Source: Paenibacillus harenae DSM 16969 (GTDB lineage: Bacteria; Bacillota; Bacilli; Paenibacillales; Paenibacillaceae). From it: a stretch of 64,000 nucleotides of DNA. The position numbers and the translations under genes are program-made. The stretch lies in assembly GCF_000422465.1 (NCBI RefSeq), contig NZ_KE383843.1, positions 124,001 to 188,000 of the forward strand, written 5' to 3'. Within the stretch, counting starts at the first letter, position 1; each line of letters opens with the position of its first letter. Under the pieces are notes generated by a model that made no database searches, was not told the origin of the DNA, and was given only the letters and a program-made list of their open reading frames with translations. Shown one piece after another: positions 25,496 to 35,225 of the stretch.

Positions 25496-28400
25496 TCAGG
25501 AAAGATCATGAGGCACGGTAACAGTTACTGACACAATCTTCTTGTTGCCCGCTTTATCGGTCGCCGTATATGTGATGGTATAGATGCGGTCCTTCTCGGC
25601 GCGCAAGTTAAACGATGTGGCCTCCGTACCGATTGCAGCCTCAATGTCGCCTAGACCGGTGTCCGGTTGATTGCAGGTGATGGATGTAAGAATGACCGAT
25701 TCAACGACTGATCCGGCATCGTCTGCATAGAGCGTCGCATTCACGGTGCCCATTTTATGATTCGCCGGCCAAATCATCGTCTGATCCAACTGGACGGATA
25801 GCTCCGGTGCCGTCTTGTCGACTTTGAATTCGACGGTTTTGAACTGTTCTAAATTGCCTGCCAGATCCGTACTGCGGTAATTGATGGTATAAATTCCATC
25901 GCCGAAGGCAGGAATAGAATCGCTATAAGTAAGCCAAGGTCCGTCATTGACCTGATATTCGGTCTTTGCCACGCCGGATAAATTGTCAGATACAGCTAAA
26001 CTTACCGTTATATCTGTTGTGTGCCATCCGTTGCTGACATCAGGTACGACAGGACTAATGAATGCGGTACTAATAGGTGCAGCCTTGTCGATGTTGACCG
26101 CCACCGTTTGAACGGCTCCTGCAATACCTGCGCTGTTCTTGGACCGGTAGCTGACCGTATAGGCCCCCTCCTCATCCAAAGTAATTGGCGTTGTATAAGA
26201 ATGCCAAGAATCCTCGTCGTTCAGTTTGTATACCGCACTGCCGTAAGTCGATAATGTGACGGTAACCGGTACCGTGTACCAACCGTTCGTTCCATTTGAC
26301 GTTGCGGGATCCACGGATGCCTCGATCGAATAGATCAAGCCGTTCAGCGACGTCAGCAAGCTGCCTGCAGCTGCATCGACTGCGGTCTGAGTGGCGTTCG
26401 CATCAGCGGCTAGCGAATTCGCATTCGTTACCGCCGTTTGGAGCGCCGCATAACTGCCATCGGTGTAATGATCCGCCGCAACTGCACTCGCTTTGTCCAG
26501 CAAGAGCGCGAGCAGCGTACGATCCACAGACTTCTCATAGAACTCCAGCTCACCTACATTGGTAAAGCCGTTAGGCGAGTAGTACCGCAAATAACGGTAT
26601 GCCTTACTGCTGTCAATCGATTTCGTATGCCATTTGACATCGCTGATGCCGCTTATCGTAAAAAAGGTATCAAAGTTAGTGCCGTCGTTCGAACCTTGAA
26701 TAAGCGCTCCATTCATACGGGAAGCATAACCGGTTCTCGGCATAAACCGGATACCGCTGATCACTTTTACGTTACCTTCGCCCAAATCGATGCGTGCCCA
26801 ACCAGCTGCGGTTTTGGTGTCCGGAAAAGTATTCGTGTCGCCGTCAAAAGCGCGCCATCCGGTTATCATAGCATCGTATTTGCTATCAATTGAAATAGAG
26901 GAAGCCAAAGCCATCGAAGAGGTAACGGCGATTTTCGGATAAATGGTGTTTACAGATACCAGCAGCTGTTCAGCCTGATGCAGATCTTCGAGAAGCGCTG
27001 CCTTGTCGGCTCCCGGCTGGCTCACTGCTACGTTAATCCGTTCGATCTCATTCAGATATAAGTAGTAGCTGGCCTTGGTATAGCTGTCCGGTGCAATCAC
27101 TTTGGGAACGGCAGTGAAATCATAATTACCATAAAATTCAACTTCCGCTACATTTCCAAACCAGGTGGAGCTATTATACAGTCTCAAATAACGGAATGCT
27201 TGCTGATTTAAAATTTTATTACTTCTTAATTCGATCCACTTATTATCCTGAGCTCCTATTACCGCTTGGGTTAGGTTGGTCCAATTGCTATTATCGTTGG
27301 AGCCTTGAACGATGAGTCCGTTCAACCTTCCGCTTTGCCCTGTTCTTGGCATGAGATTAATTCCGCTCAGCCTGACAGACGCGTTTGCTCCGAAGTCTAT
27401 CGTATAATAGGAGCCGGAGCCGGTATTCAAGTCCCCATAAGTAGCCGTATTGCCGTCAAACAACAAATACCCAACTTGTTCCTCCGATAAGCCAGTGCCA
27501 GGAAACTGCTTAGCGGAAGCTTTGACTGCAGCCAGATAGGAGACGTCAATTTTTCCAGCTGTTGTCTCTCCCGGTACCAAAGTGAGGATACTTCCCGTAT
27601 CCGCTGTTGTGCCGTCTGCCGTCTTAGTTACGGTAAATACAACGGATACAAATGTGTTAACAGCAGGTTTTGCGATTGCTCCATTCGTCCCAATAATTCC
27701 TGCGGGCGCTGCTGATTTTATCGCGATTGTATAACCTTTTGGTACGGCTGGCAGCGATAAGCTTGCTGCATCTTCTTCAGGTGCCTCTACACTTGTTATT
27801 TTGGATGCAAGGTTTACAGCCGATGAACGATATTCACCATAAAATTCAACTTCTGCTACGTTGCCGAACCAGGAAGAGCCATTATACAATCTCACGTAAC
27901 GATAATAATCCGAGTCTTCATCCGTTTTTAAAACGGTCCATGCGCTCGCTTTTGATCCTTTTACAGCTGTAGTAAGGCTTGTCCAATGTACATTGTCGTT
28001 GGAGCCTTGAACAATGAGTCCATTCATCCTTCCGGCTTGATCTGCTCTTGGCATGAGCAAAATTTCGCTCGGCTTAATAGACGCATCTGCTCCAAAGTTT
28101 ACCGTGTAATAGGAACCTGAGCCGGTATTCAAGTCGCCATAAGTCGCCGAATTGCCGTCGAACAGCAAATATCCTACCTGCTCCTTCGACAAACCGGAAC
28201 CGGGATACTGCACATCGGAGGCAGTAACTTTAGCCAGCATCGGAACATCAAGGTAATTTGCCGGATCCACAAGGTACAGCTTGGAGCTGTCGGTTGTCAA
28301 ATACGTTGTTTCTCCATTCGTACCGTCGTTCTTTTTGTAGTCGATCGCAAATTTAACCGGACCTGTCTGTACATCTCCATCCAAGGTTGCCACTGCCGTC

Positions 28401-31363
28401 CAGTTGATATTGTCTTCCGTGCTGACCGTCGCATTCTTGCCCTGGATTTTGACCTGTACGTTCTGAATCGCTTCTTTTGCTTTAATCGTTAATGTTGCCG
28501 TATGGCCTATCTCAATTTTGCCGTTGATGCTCTGATCGGAACCGATCGAAACCGACTCCAGCTTGTTGTCAATCTCATGGCGTTCGCCATAGATTCTAAA
28601 TTCGGCCAGCTCAAACAAATTCTGAACGGCACTACGAAGAGCGTCAGGCTGCGGATCAATCATTTCCATTTTGATAAATCGAAATGGCATATTTTTGTAC
28701 GCATCGTCTACTTCAATGGGCGACACGCCATCGGTATACGCCGTTTGTTCCGGTGTTATCCGCGTCCAGGTTTCCCCGTCATTGGAACCGAAAACCGTCG
28801 TACCTGCCATACGATCGACAAAGTTCATTCTGCCTTCAAAAGAAAAGGCATCGGCTGTAACCTTATAATCAGCCCCGAAATCGAGTATATGGAACAAACT
28901 CGGATACTGCGCCAACGTGAAAACCGGGAAAGTATTATCATTGCCATCCACAAGAAGAGAAATCGAATCGCCGAAGGTGGATTTTACAATACCGGTATAA
29001 TCCATACTTCCATCAGATAACGAAGGCGTCAATAATTGAAGACTTAAGGCCGCGCTTCTTAGGCGTAACAGCTGCTGATAAAAAGCTTCATCGGACGCAG
29101 TCGCAATTTGACTCATCGTTTCATCATACACGGCATTGAATTTATTCAGTGATGCTGCCACGTAGCTTTTGTTCGAATCGTAAACAGCAGTCGCCGCTTC
29201 TACTGCAGAAGTCCGATCATCGCTTACAACGATATGGACATTCTTGGCGGCAAGTGTCGTACCGTCGGATGCTTCCGCAATAAAGGAAAACGTTCCGGAT
29301 TGCGTCGATCGCCACGAAAATGCGCCTGTATTCGCATTGAGATCAGCACCATCCGGCAAATTCGAGCTTCCATAGGAAACTGTATCCGTTGAACCGGAAT
29401 CCGCAGCGGAAAGGTCAAGGGTTATAGGCGCACCGACGTAGGCGTAGATATTCAGATCCGCAGCTCCGGCATTAAATACTGGAGGAGTCAGTTGTTCGCC
29501 TGCTTTAACATTGAGGTGATCGACGTCAACCGTCGTTCCTTCGCCTTTCACACTCATGTAAAGGAGGCTGTAATCGGCGTCAAGCTGACCATAGGTAACA
29601 TGGCTTATCCCCATGTCATAGGTGATATATTTCCACTCGCCGTTCGTATCAGGCAGCGTCAACTTATGGTATGGCGTTGAAGCGATTTCTTTGCTCAGCT
29701 CTACTGTAGCCGGGCCGTCCGTTCTAAACTTCAATCCAATTAGGCGGGAATTCGTACGATTGGCATACGACAGATTCTGAATGACAATATTACTTCCCTC
29801 AGCCGTAGCATTAAACTCTACATACGAGTCGGCGCCTTCTTGCATGGTTGCCGTGTTGTGATCGAAAGCCGTGTAGCGGTCTTCAATTTCTACCAGCGCA
29901 GCGCTTGATTGCTCTTTGGGAAGATATTTTGCCCCCTCAGATTCAGCCTCCTCCGGAATATAGATCCAGAAGTCTGCGCCTCCGTCCGGACTTTCCCAAG
30001 CTTGTCTTAACGATCCTTGATAGTAATAATTGGACGGGATTCTCTTCGTAAACGCTTCATAGAAGTATGGAGCTTTCTCCGCTACATTAATCCCTTTCAC
30101 ATAGGTATAATAATAATACATATCCCAGAATTGGGCGGTATTCGTTCTTCCTCTGTAGGAGTCCGAGAACTTATAGTAGATGCCTTTTACAGTGCCATCT
30201 TGAGTAATCGAGAATGGAGTCGGCACCCATGAGGCGTCATAACCAAGCATGTACTTCCAGAAAAAGTCGGTGGCCGCTAAAAAACGATCATCCAAAAACT
30301 CATAATAGCCTACCGCATTGTCCTGAGTGGACACGGTGCCCTCTACCGGGTCGACTTTGGTTCCTTGGGCAAGAAACATACGCGACAGAATGGCAGAGTT
30401 CGTTAAGTCACCCGCGCCATGCGCTTGGTCCCGGCCCATCTCCACATGCTGAACGACCGGCGTGTCTAATACCTCGCCTGTCTCTGCATTGGTATCAACC
30501 AAACGGAACAGCTGCTTAATCGATCCATTGAAACCCTGATTAGTTGCCGTCTTATTCACGGTTGCCCATTCGACAGCTTCGTTATATCTCTCTCTATTAT
30601 CGGTGAAGATATAACCCGCCATAGCTCCCAGCAGCGGATAGTTATGCTGGTTCATAAAATGACTGTTTTCATGCATAAAGGTTTCGATTGCCGGAGTAAT
30701 CAGGTTATTCGTAAAATCGGCGGTATCTTTGTCCGTCCACTTCAGTTCTTCGGTCTGATAACTGGAATACCTTAAAATTTCTGCAGCAGTTACCATACGG
30801 TTGAGCGGAATGCCCGTATGAATATGCGCATCATTAAAATATTTGTATTGCGCAGGATCCATCTGGGACCAAATACGGATAATATGCATCGCATTTGCCC
30901 GATAAACCTCATCGCCGGTTATATAGTACATCAGCGATTGTGTATACGCTTTCAGTCCATCGGCAATATATCTCGAATTAAAGCCTTGACTGTCAAAAGC
31001 ATAAACGGCTGGCTTCGTCGGATCCGTGGAACTCTGGTTGCTGGACGTAACCGTTTTTGAAGCGGTTGCAGATACGGTCATGGCCTTATAATAGGAATAC
31101 CAAGGTTCTTTTTGTGCCAGCACCTGCGTTCTCATGTTTTCAAGTATCGCTTTAGTTACTCCGACACCAGGATGGGTAAAGCCGTTGGTAACGGTTTCAT
31201 TGATCTCAACCGTGTAACCTGTGCTTATAGCGCCTCCGTCACCCGATTCCACAGCTGAAACCGCTCCTGCCGGCGCAAGCGTTGCAAACATGGTCACTGT
31301 TACGACTACTGCCATCAGACGTCTCCATTGATCTCTGAAATGAAATGCCGTTTTACTCTTCAT
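25496..31363 (-). CDS. Giant secreted alginate-lyase/heparinase-like enzyme with four discoidin domains and Ig-like repeats
   Basis: 1955 residues. A signal peptide (about 1-38, ending AVSAVES) is followed by an (alpha/alpha) barrel of the alginate_lyase type (about 50-480) with NQHNYPLLGAMAG and EMGRDQAHGAGDL, the conserved Asn/His and Tyr/His-bearing segments of such lyases. Then come a beta-sandwich, a cadherin-like Ig domain, four F5/8 type C domains (two of them near-duplicates), a FIVAR helical module, and three C-terminal Ig/chitobiase-like repeats. There is no SLH, sortase or dockerin motif, so it is probably released or wall-associated through its binding domains. ATG at 31363 is fixed by GAGGAGG with a 6-nt spacer. 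It is the last gene of the permease/lipoprotein operon, which strongly suggests it produces the oligosaccharide imported by that transporter. The exact uronate linkage is unknown. Confidence 0.88.
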   Translation of the reverse strand: MKSKTAFHFRDQWRRLMAVVVTVTMFATLAPAGAVSAVESGDGGAISTGYTVEINETVTNGFTHPGVGVTKAILENMRTQVLAQKEPWYSYYKAMTVSATASKTVTSSNQSSTDPTKPAVYAFDSQGFNSRYIADGLKAYTQSLMYYITGDEVYRANAMHIIRIWSQMDPAQYKYFNDAHIHTGIPLNRMVTAAEILRYSSYQTEELKWTDKDTADFTNNLITPAIETFMHENSHFMNQHNYPLLGAMAGYIFTDNRERYNEAVEWATVNKTATNQGFNGSIKQLFRLVDTNAETGEVLDTPVVQHVEMGRDQAHGAGDLTNSAILSRMFLAQGTKVDPVEGTVSTQDNAVGYYEFLDDRFLAATDFFWKYMLGYDASWVPTPFSITQDGTVKGIYYKFSDSYRGRTNTAQFWDMYYYYTYVKGINVAEKAPYFYEAFTKRIPSNYYYQGSLRQAWESPDGGADFWIYIPEEAESEGAKYLPKEQSSAALVEIEDRYTAFDHNTATMQEGADSYVEFNATAEGSNIVIQNLSYANRTNSRLIGLKFRTDGPATVELSKEIASTPYHKLTLPDTNGEWKYITYDMGISHVTYGQLDADYSLLYMSVKGEGTTVDVDHLNVKAGEQLTPPVFNAGAADLNIYAYVGAPITLDLSAADSGSTDTVSYGSSNLPDGADLNANTGAFSWRSTQSGTFSFIAEASDGTTLAAKNVHIVVSDDRTSAVEAATAVYDSNKSYVAASLNKFNAVYDETMSQIATASDEAFYQQLLRLRSAALSLQLLTPSLSDGSMDYTGIVKSTFGDSISLLVDGNDNTFPVFTLAQYPSLFHILDFGADYKVTADAFSFEGRMNFVDRMAGTTVFGSNDGETWTRITPEQTAYTDGVSPIEVDDAYKNMPFRFIKMEMIDPQPDALRSAVQNLFELAEFRIYGERHEIDNKLESVSIGSDQSINGKIEIGHTATLTIKAKEAIQNVQVKIQGKNATVSTEDNINWTAVATLDGDVQTGPVKFAIDYKKNDGTNGETTYLTTDSSKLYLVDPANYLDVPMLAKVTASDVQYPGSGLSKEQVGYLLFDGNSATYGDLNTGSGSYYTVNFGADASIKPSEILLMPRADQAGRMNGLIVQGSNDNVHWTSLTTAVKGSKASAWTVLKTDEDSDYYRYVRLYNGSSWFGNVAEVEFYGEYRSSAVNLASKITSVEAPEEDAASLSLPAVPKGYTIAIKSAAPAGIIGTNGAIAKPAVNTFVSVVFTVTKTADGTTADTGSILTLVPGETTAGKIDVSYLAAVKASAKQFPGTGLSEEQVGYLLFDGNTATYGDLNTGSGSYYTIDFGANASVRLSGINLMPRTGQSGRLNGLIVQGSNDNSNWTNLTQAVIGAQDNKWIELRSNKILNQQAFRYLRLYNSSTWFGNVAEVEFYGNYDFTAVPKVIAPDSYTKASYYLYLNEIERINVAVSQPGADKAALLEDLHQAEQLLVSVNTIYPKIAVTSSMALASSISIDSKYDAMITGWRAFDGDTNTFPDTKTAAGWARIDLGEGNVKVISGIRFMPRTGYASRMNGALIQGSNDGTNFDTFFTISGISDVKWHTKSIDSSKAYRYLRYYSPNGFTNVGELEFYEKSVDRTLLALLLDKASAVAADHYTDGSYAALQTAVTNANSLAADANATQTAVDAAAGSLLTSLNGLIYSIEASVDPATSNGTNGWYTVPVTVTLSTYGSAVYKLNDEDSWHSYTTPITLDEEGAYTVSYRSKNSAGIAGAVQTVAVNIDKAAPISTAFISPVVPDVSNGWHTTDITVSLAVSDNLSGVAKTEYQVNDGPWLTYSDSIPAFGDGIYTINYRSTDLAGNLEQFKTVEFKVDKTAPELSVQLDQTMIWPANHKMGTVNATLYADDAGSVVESVILTSITCNQPDTGLGDIEAAIGTEATSFNLRAEKDRIYTITYTATDKAGNKKIVSVTVTVPHDLS
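27110..28250 (-). repeat. Tandem duplication of a discoidin domain inside the 1955-residue protein
   Basis: Two domains encoded at about 27830-28250 and 27110-27530 are about 80% identical by eye: KEQVGYLLFDGNSATYGDLN versus EEQVGYLLFDGNTATYGDLN, and both contain RMNGLIVQGSNDN or RLNGLIVQGSNDN and WFGNVAEVEFYG. They are separated by about 100 residues of Ig-like linker. A recent duplication is likely. Confidence 0.75.
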
Positions 31364-31407
31364 TTGAATCCTCCTCGTATGAAAGATCATAGATAGTTTT
31401 ATAGGGA

Positions 31408-31434
31408 ATGCCGGCATCAAGCTGATGCCGGCAT
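31408..31434 (-). other. Intergenic stem-loop between lipoprotein and lyase genes
   Basis: ATGCCGGCATCA, 3-nt loop, TGATGCCGGCAT: a perfect 12-bp stem with no T-run. In sugar ABC operons such hairpins below the lipoprotein gene often protect its mRNA and raise its expression over downstream genes; that role is inferred here. Confidence 0.5.
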
Positions 31435-31456
31435 CCGGTACTCTTTTCTACAGGGG

Positions 31457-33076
31457 TTACTTGCCGCCGTTATCGAGGAAAGCTTGAACCTGATTGATCA
31501 CTTCCTGACGGACTTTCTCCAATCCATAAGCCCCCATTTGTTTATTCATTTCTTCTGCTTTTGCCTTCCAGTCTTTGACCATACCGTTTTTGAAGACCGG
31601 GTCGTTCTGTGAGGTAAGCGGGCTGATCTTTGCGATCTCCGTCTTCACCGGCTCTGCATTGAAGACGAAACCGGCAAGCGGCTGCTGGTAATAAGTTTCT
31701 GGCTTAGATTGATAATCAAGCAGCTTAAGCGTCTCCGCATCGTTGTCCGAATTGATTCTGGACATCGTCGGCGACCATGTGAACTCATAGCCCGGGAACA
31801 GATAATTAGTTGTCTTGTCTGTCATCTTATAGTTGCGGTCGCCGTCTTTCGTCCAATGCACGCCTTCAATGCCGTTCTCGAACAAATCGTGATTTTCTTG
31901 GCTGCTAAACAACCAGTCAAAGAACTTCATAGTGCGGTCTGCATTTTTGCTCGTAACCGGAATAACGATATCGTTCCATGCTTTGTAGTCGGTTCCGATT
32001 GCTCCAGCTTCCATGTTGCGCATTTTGGAGTTATAAACAAACAACTCAATATCAGCACCTGGCACAGCCGCTTGAAGCTTTTGACGGACTTGAGCGGTGG
32101 CATTAATTGTCGCTTCATTCGCAGCCGATTTGCCGGCAACAAACAGCGCCCCAGGATCCTTCTCGGAAAGAACGTCTTTCTGCACGAACTTGTTCCACTC
32201 TACAGCCTTGTCATATTGCGGATAGAAGTAGTAAGGATCGTTGTATGGAGCAGGCAGGCTTACATATTTATCTGCCGAATCCCCAAGCGTCGTTGCGCCG
32301 AGCACTTTTTTGCCGTCATCGGACAAGATTACGTTGAAGGCAGGCGAAACGCCGGAAATCATTTTTGCGTTCGTCAACTTTTCTTCATTAGCGAACATCT
32401 TAAAGAATCCACGGTCATTCTTAAGGGCGAATGGAATCATTCCTTTTTCCGATTCCTGTACTTTCTCCAGGTAAGCTTTCAGATCATCGTAGCTTTGAAT
32501 CGGCTGCATACCGTATTTTTCACGCAGATCCTTGCGGATGTATACGACCTCGATATCGTAGAACGCATTGGTCAGCGGAATAGAATAAATATGGCCGTTA
32601 ATCTTGTTGGCGTTCAAGAATTCTTCCGAAAACGCTTTCTTCAATCCCGGATATTCATCGTTATTGAAGTATTTGTCGAGCTCCTGATAGTAGCCGAGCG
32701 ACACGTTTTGGTTAAGAGAGCCCCACGGCGCGTCAAACGCGGCATCGACCTCTTCGCCGGCCGTCATCTTGAGATTCAGCTTTTGCTTGTGATCCGCGAA
32801 CGGGTTAAACTCGATGTCAAACTTTGTATTCAGCGTATCTTTGGTCCGTTTTTCGAATTCGGCCAGTACCTGATCCATTTCGATTGGCTTATCGCCGAAC
32901 AACATAAGTTTTAATGTAACCGGATCCGGAGCACCTGTTTCGTTAGATGGGGTCGAATTAGCTCCTTGAGCATTGTCATTCCCATCGCTTGTTTTGTTGC
33001 CGCTGCATGCTGCCAGCAGCGTGACCAGCATGGTCACGAGCAGCAGTACGGATAAACCTTTGCGTGTGCCTTTCAT
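31457..33076 (-). CDS. Extracellular sugar-binding lipoprotein (LplA/YtcQ type)
   Basis: A 539-residue solute-binding protein with signal peptide and lipobox (LVTLLAACSGN, lipidated cysteine near residue 24). It captures an oligosaccharide for the permeases encoded just upstream in the operon (33149-35026). The mature part is a two-lobed type 1 fold, with PALKNDRGFF-like and SSQENHDLFENGIEGVHW segments typical of the family that serves LplB/YtcP permeases. GGGAGG precedes ATG 33076. It is a close paralogue of the lipoprotein at 35226-36824 (shared FGDKP, FNNDEYPGLKKAF, IPVTSKHAD/NAD). No ATPase gene is present; a shared MsmX-type ATPase is expected. Confidence 0.92.
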   Translation of the reverse strand: MKGTRKGLSVLLLVTMLVTLLAACSGNKTSDGNDNAQGANSTPSNETGAPDPVTLKLMLFGDKPIEMDQVLAEFEKRTKDTLNTKFDIEFNPFADHKQKLNLKMTAGEEVDAAFDAPWGSLNQNVSLGYYQELDKYFNNDEYPGLKKAFSEEFLNANKINGHIYSIPLTNAFYDIEVVYIRKDLREKYGMQPIQSYDDLKAYLEKVQESEKGMIPFALKNDRGFFKMFANEEKLTNAKMISGVSPAFNVILSDDGKKVLGATTLGDSADKYVSLPAPYNDPYYFYPQYDKAVEWNKFVQKDVLSEKDPGALFVAGKSAANEATINATAQVRQKLQAAVPGADIELFVYNSKMRNMEAGAIGTDYKAWNDIVIPVTSKNADRTMKFFDWLFSSQENHDLFENGIEGVHWTKDGDRNYKMTDKTTNYLFPGYEFTWSPTMSRINSDNDAETLKLLDYQSKPETYYQQPLAGFVFNAEPVKTEIAKISPLTSQNDPVFKNGMVKDWKAKAEEMNKQMGAYGLEKVRQEVINQVQAFLDNGGK

Positions 33077-33148
33077 TGTCTGTTTCCTCCCTTTAGTTGT
33101 TTAATCTATACTAAACCGCCCGTTAAGGCGAGCTCAGCCGCTTTTGAA

Positions 33149-34030
33149 TCAGCCTTTAACGGCTCCGACCATCAGGCCTTTTACGAAATATTTCTGCAAG
33201 AACGGATACAGGAAGATGATCGGTCCGATCGTTACAACGGTTGTAGCCAGCCTTGTCGACAACGTCGGGACGACATAGTTCGGCAGCGAGATTTTGGCCG
33301 AAAGCTGGTTCGCGAAATCCGCGTTGTTCATGATCCGCATGACCAGATATTGAAGCGGGAATTTGTTCTCGTCGGAAATGTAAAGCATCGCTTCGAACCA
33401 TTTGTTCCAGAAGGCCATGGCGTAAAAGAGTCCTACCGTGGCCAGCGCCGGCAACGAGATGGGGAGCACGATTTTATAGAAAATATAGATGTCGTTTGCC
33501 CCGTCGATTTTGGCGGATTCCGCAAGCGACTCGTCTACCGAATTAAAAAAGTTTCTCATCAAAAACATGTTCCATGGACTGACAAGCGCAGGAATAATCA
33601 GCACCCAGATCGAATCCCTCATCCCCAGGTATTTGGAGATAAGCAAGTAGTTCGCAACAAGTCCGCCATGGAAAAGCATTGTGAAGTAAACATAGAAGTT
33701 GATCCCGTTTTTGTATTTCAAGGCGCGAATGGATAGCGGATACGCTAGGGCGCACGTTACCAGCATGGCGATTGCCGTGCCGACAACGGTGACGAAGATC
33801 GTCACCCCATAAGCCCTGTAAATCGTATCGTCCTTGAATATCAGATTATAAGCGGCGAGCGTGAATTCACGCGGCACTATCGAATAACCATCCCTAAGGA
33901 TCGATGATTCGGATGAAAGCGAGCTGCTTATTACGGTCACGAACGGAATAACGCAATAGATAGCAAAGAGGGATAGAACAATATAAATGATTGCTTTTAA
34001 CAGCCGATCGCTGCTGCTTTCCTTTATCAT
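33149..34030 (-). CDS. ABC sugar transporter permease, YtcP/LplC type
   Basis: A 293-residue inner-membrane protein with six predicted helices and the cytoplasmic EAA loop ESAKIDGANDIYIFYKIVLP that docks the ATPase. It ends in GLMVGAVKG, the usual C-terminus of this permease subfamily. The frame opens at ATG 34054, one base below the previous stop, but no ribosome binding site precedes it; AGGTG with 6 nt selects ATG 34030 (MIKESSSDRLL). It pairs with the permease at 34055-35026 to import a polysaccharide fragment. Confidence 0.92.
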   Translation of the reverse strand: MIKESSSDRLLKAIIYIVLSLFAIYCVIPFVTVISSSLSSESSILRDGYSIVPREFTLAAYNLIFKDDTIYRAYGVTIFVTVVGTAIAMLVTCALAYPLSIRALKYKNGINFYVYFTMLFHGGLVANYLLISKYLGMRDSIWVLIIPALVSPWNMFLMRNFFNSVDESLAESAKIDGANDIYIFYKIVLPISLPALATVGLFYAMAFWNKWFEAMLYISDENKFPLQYLVMRIMNNADFANQLSAKISLPNYVVPTLSTRLATTVVTIGPIIFLYPFLQKYFVKGLMVGAVKG

Positions 34031-34054
34031 GGATGCACCTGCTTTCCTAGTCAT

Positions 34055-35026
34055 TTAAAATAGCGCCGAGTCCGGGCTGAATTTACGGGCCAATTGATTA
34101 ACGGTTATAACAAGGATGAAGCCAACCAGTGACTGGAACACGCCTACCGCTGCCGCCATACCCATATCGTTAAGCTCCATGAGCGCCCGGAATACGTACG
34201 TGTCGATAACGTCCGTCGTCGGATAGAGCAAGACATTGCGGCCTACAATCGCGTAGATCATGCCGAAGTCTCCGTAGAAAATACCGCCCATGGCGAGAAG
34301 CATCATCAGAATGACAGTCGGCTTCAACAAAGGAAGCGTAATGTAGCGGATTTTCTTCCAACGGCTGGCACCGTCTATCGATGCCGACTCATAAATGTCC
34401 GGGTTAATGCCCGTAATGGTCGCAAGATAGACAATCGCTCCGAAGCCTGCCCCTTGCCAAATTTTGATCAATACCAGAATGATGGGCCAGATAGCCGGCT
34501 CGTTAAAGAAGGATATCGGTTCAAAGCCTAACGATATGAGCCATTTGTTGAGCATTCCGGTATCGCTGGAGAGCAGCGCCGTCACGAACATGGCGATAAC
34601 CGTCCAGGACAGGAAGTTCGGAAGCGTCACGAGCGACTGGACGATCCGTTTGAACCATTTGCCTCCGAGCTCCGAGAACATAACCGCGATGGCGACGGAA
34701 GCACAAGTCCCGAATAAAATGAAAAGCGCATTCAGGAAGAGCGTGTTGAAAATGACGTGAAGCACTTCATTCGACTGAATGAAAAATTCGAAATTTTTGA
34801 AGCCGACAAACTCGCTGCCGGTAATGCCTTTGATTGCGTTGAAATTTTGAAACGCGATGACGATACCGCCCATCGGAAGATACGAGAATACAAATACTAG
34901 CAAAATACCCGGTAGGGTAAGTAGATATAATAAGCCGTGCTTGCGTATTTCCGTTAAGAATGCTCCCCCTTTCTTCCTTACATCTGTATCGGGAGTCCGT
35001 GTCCTTAGGGCAACCGAATCTTTCAT
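34055..35026 (-). CDS. ABC sugar transporter permease, LplB type
   Basis: A 323-residue inner-membrane protein with six predicted helices and the EAA loop ESASIDGASRWKKIRYITLP. A hydrophilic N-terminus of about 30 residues precedes the first helix, and the C-terminus ARKFSPDSALF matches the family (F-x-x-D-x-A-L-F). AGGAGG lies 7 nt before ATG 35026. First gene of the operon 35026-25496 (two permeases, lipoprotein, giant lyase), under a shared-regulon promoter. Confidence 0.93.
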   Translation of the reverse strand: MKDSVALRTRTPDTDVRKKGGAFLTEIRKHGLLYLLTLPGILLVFVFSYLPMGGIVIAFQNFNAIKGITGSEFVGFKNFEFFIQSNEVLHVIFNTLFLNALFILFGTCASVAIAVMFSELGGKWFKRIVQSLVTLPNFLSWTVIAMFVTALLSSDTGMLNKWLISLGFEPISFFNEPAIWPIILVLIKIWQGAGFGAIVYLATITGINPDIYESASIDGASRWKKIRYITLPLLKPTVILMMLLAMGGIFYGDFGMIYAIVGRNVLLYPTTDVIDTYVFRALMELNDMGMAAAVGVFQSLVGFILVITVNQLARKFSPDSALF

Positions 35027-35081
35027 TTGGATTCCTCCTCTTTCTCTCTTGTAAATCGATGTAGATTGTTCGTTGGCACTA

Positions 35082-35146
35082 ACTTTAACAAAAATGTTTC
35101 GAAGCTTGAATGAGTCTTTTTAAGATCAAAATGCGTTTTTTTAAGT
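35082..35146 (-). promoter_or_regulatory. Regulon promoter of the permease/lipoprotein/lyase operon
   Basis: Minus-strand half-sites CTTAAAAAAACG and CTTAAAAAGACT, 21 bp apart (complements end at 35145 and 35124), then 31 bp and TAAAGT (35082-35087). Same layout as at 793, 11064, 22720, 41704 and 50027. Confidence 0.55.
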
Positions 35147-35168
35147 TTCAAATACCGACACTTACGAA

Positions 35169-35200
35169 ATAGAAAAGACGCATGCCTCGGCATGCGTCTT
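35169..35200 (-). terminator. Terminator of the second lipoprotein gene
   Basis: AAGACGCATGCC (35175-35186) and GGCATGCGTCTT (35189-35200) form a strong stem, followed on the minus strand by TTCTATTTCG after a TTTT run. Confidence 0.75.
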
Positions 35201-35225
35201 CGTTATGATTATTCTTTGCGGATTT

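Noticed and set aside
31709..32914. 401-codon plus-strand reading frame
   Set aside because: It is exactly antisense to the lipoprotein gene at 31457-33076, has no ribosome binding site or recognisable domain, and is a shadow of that gene's codon usage.
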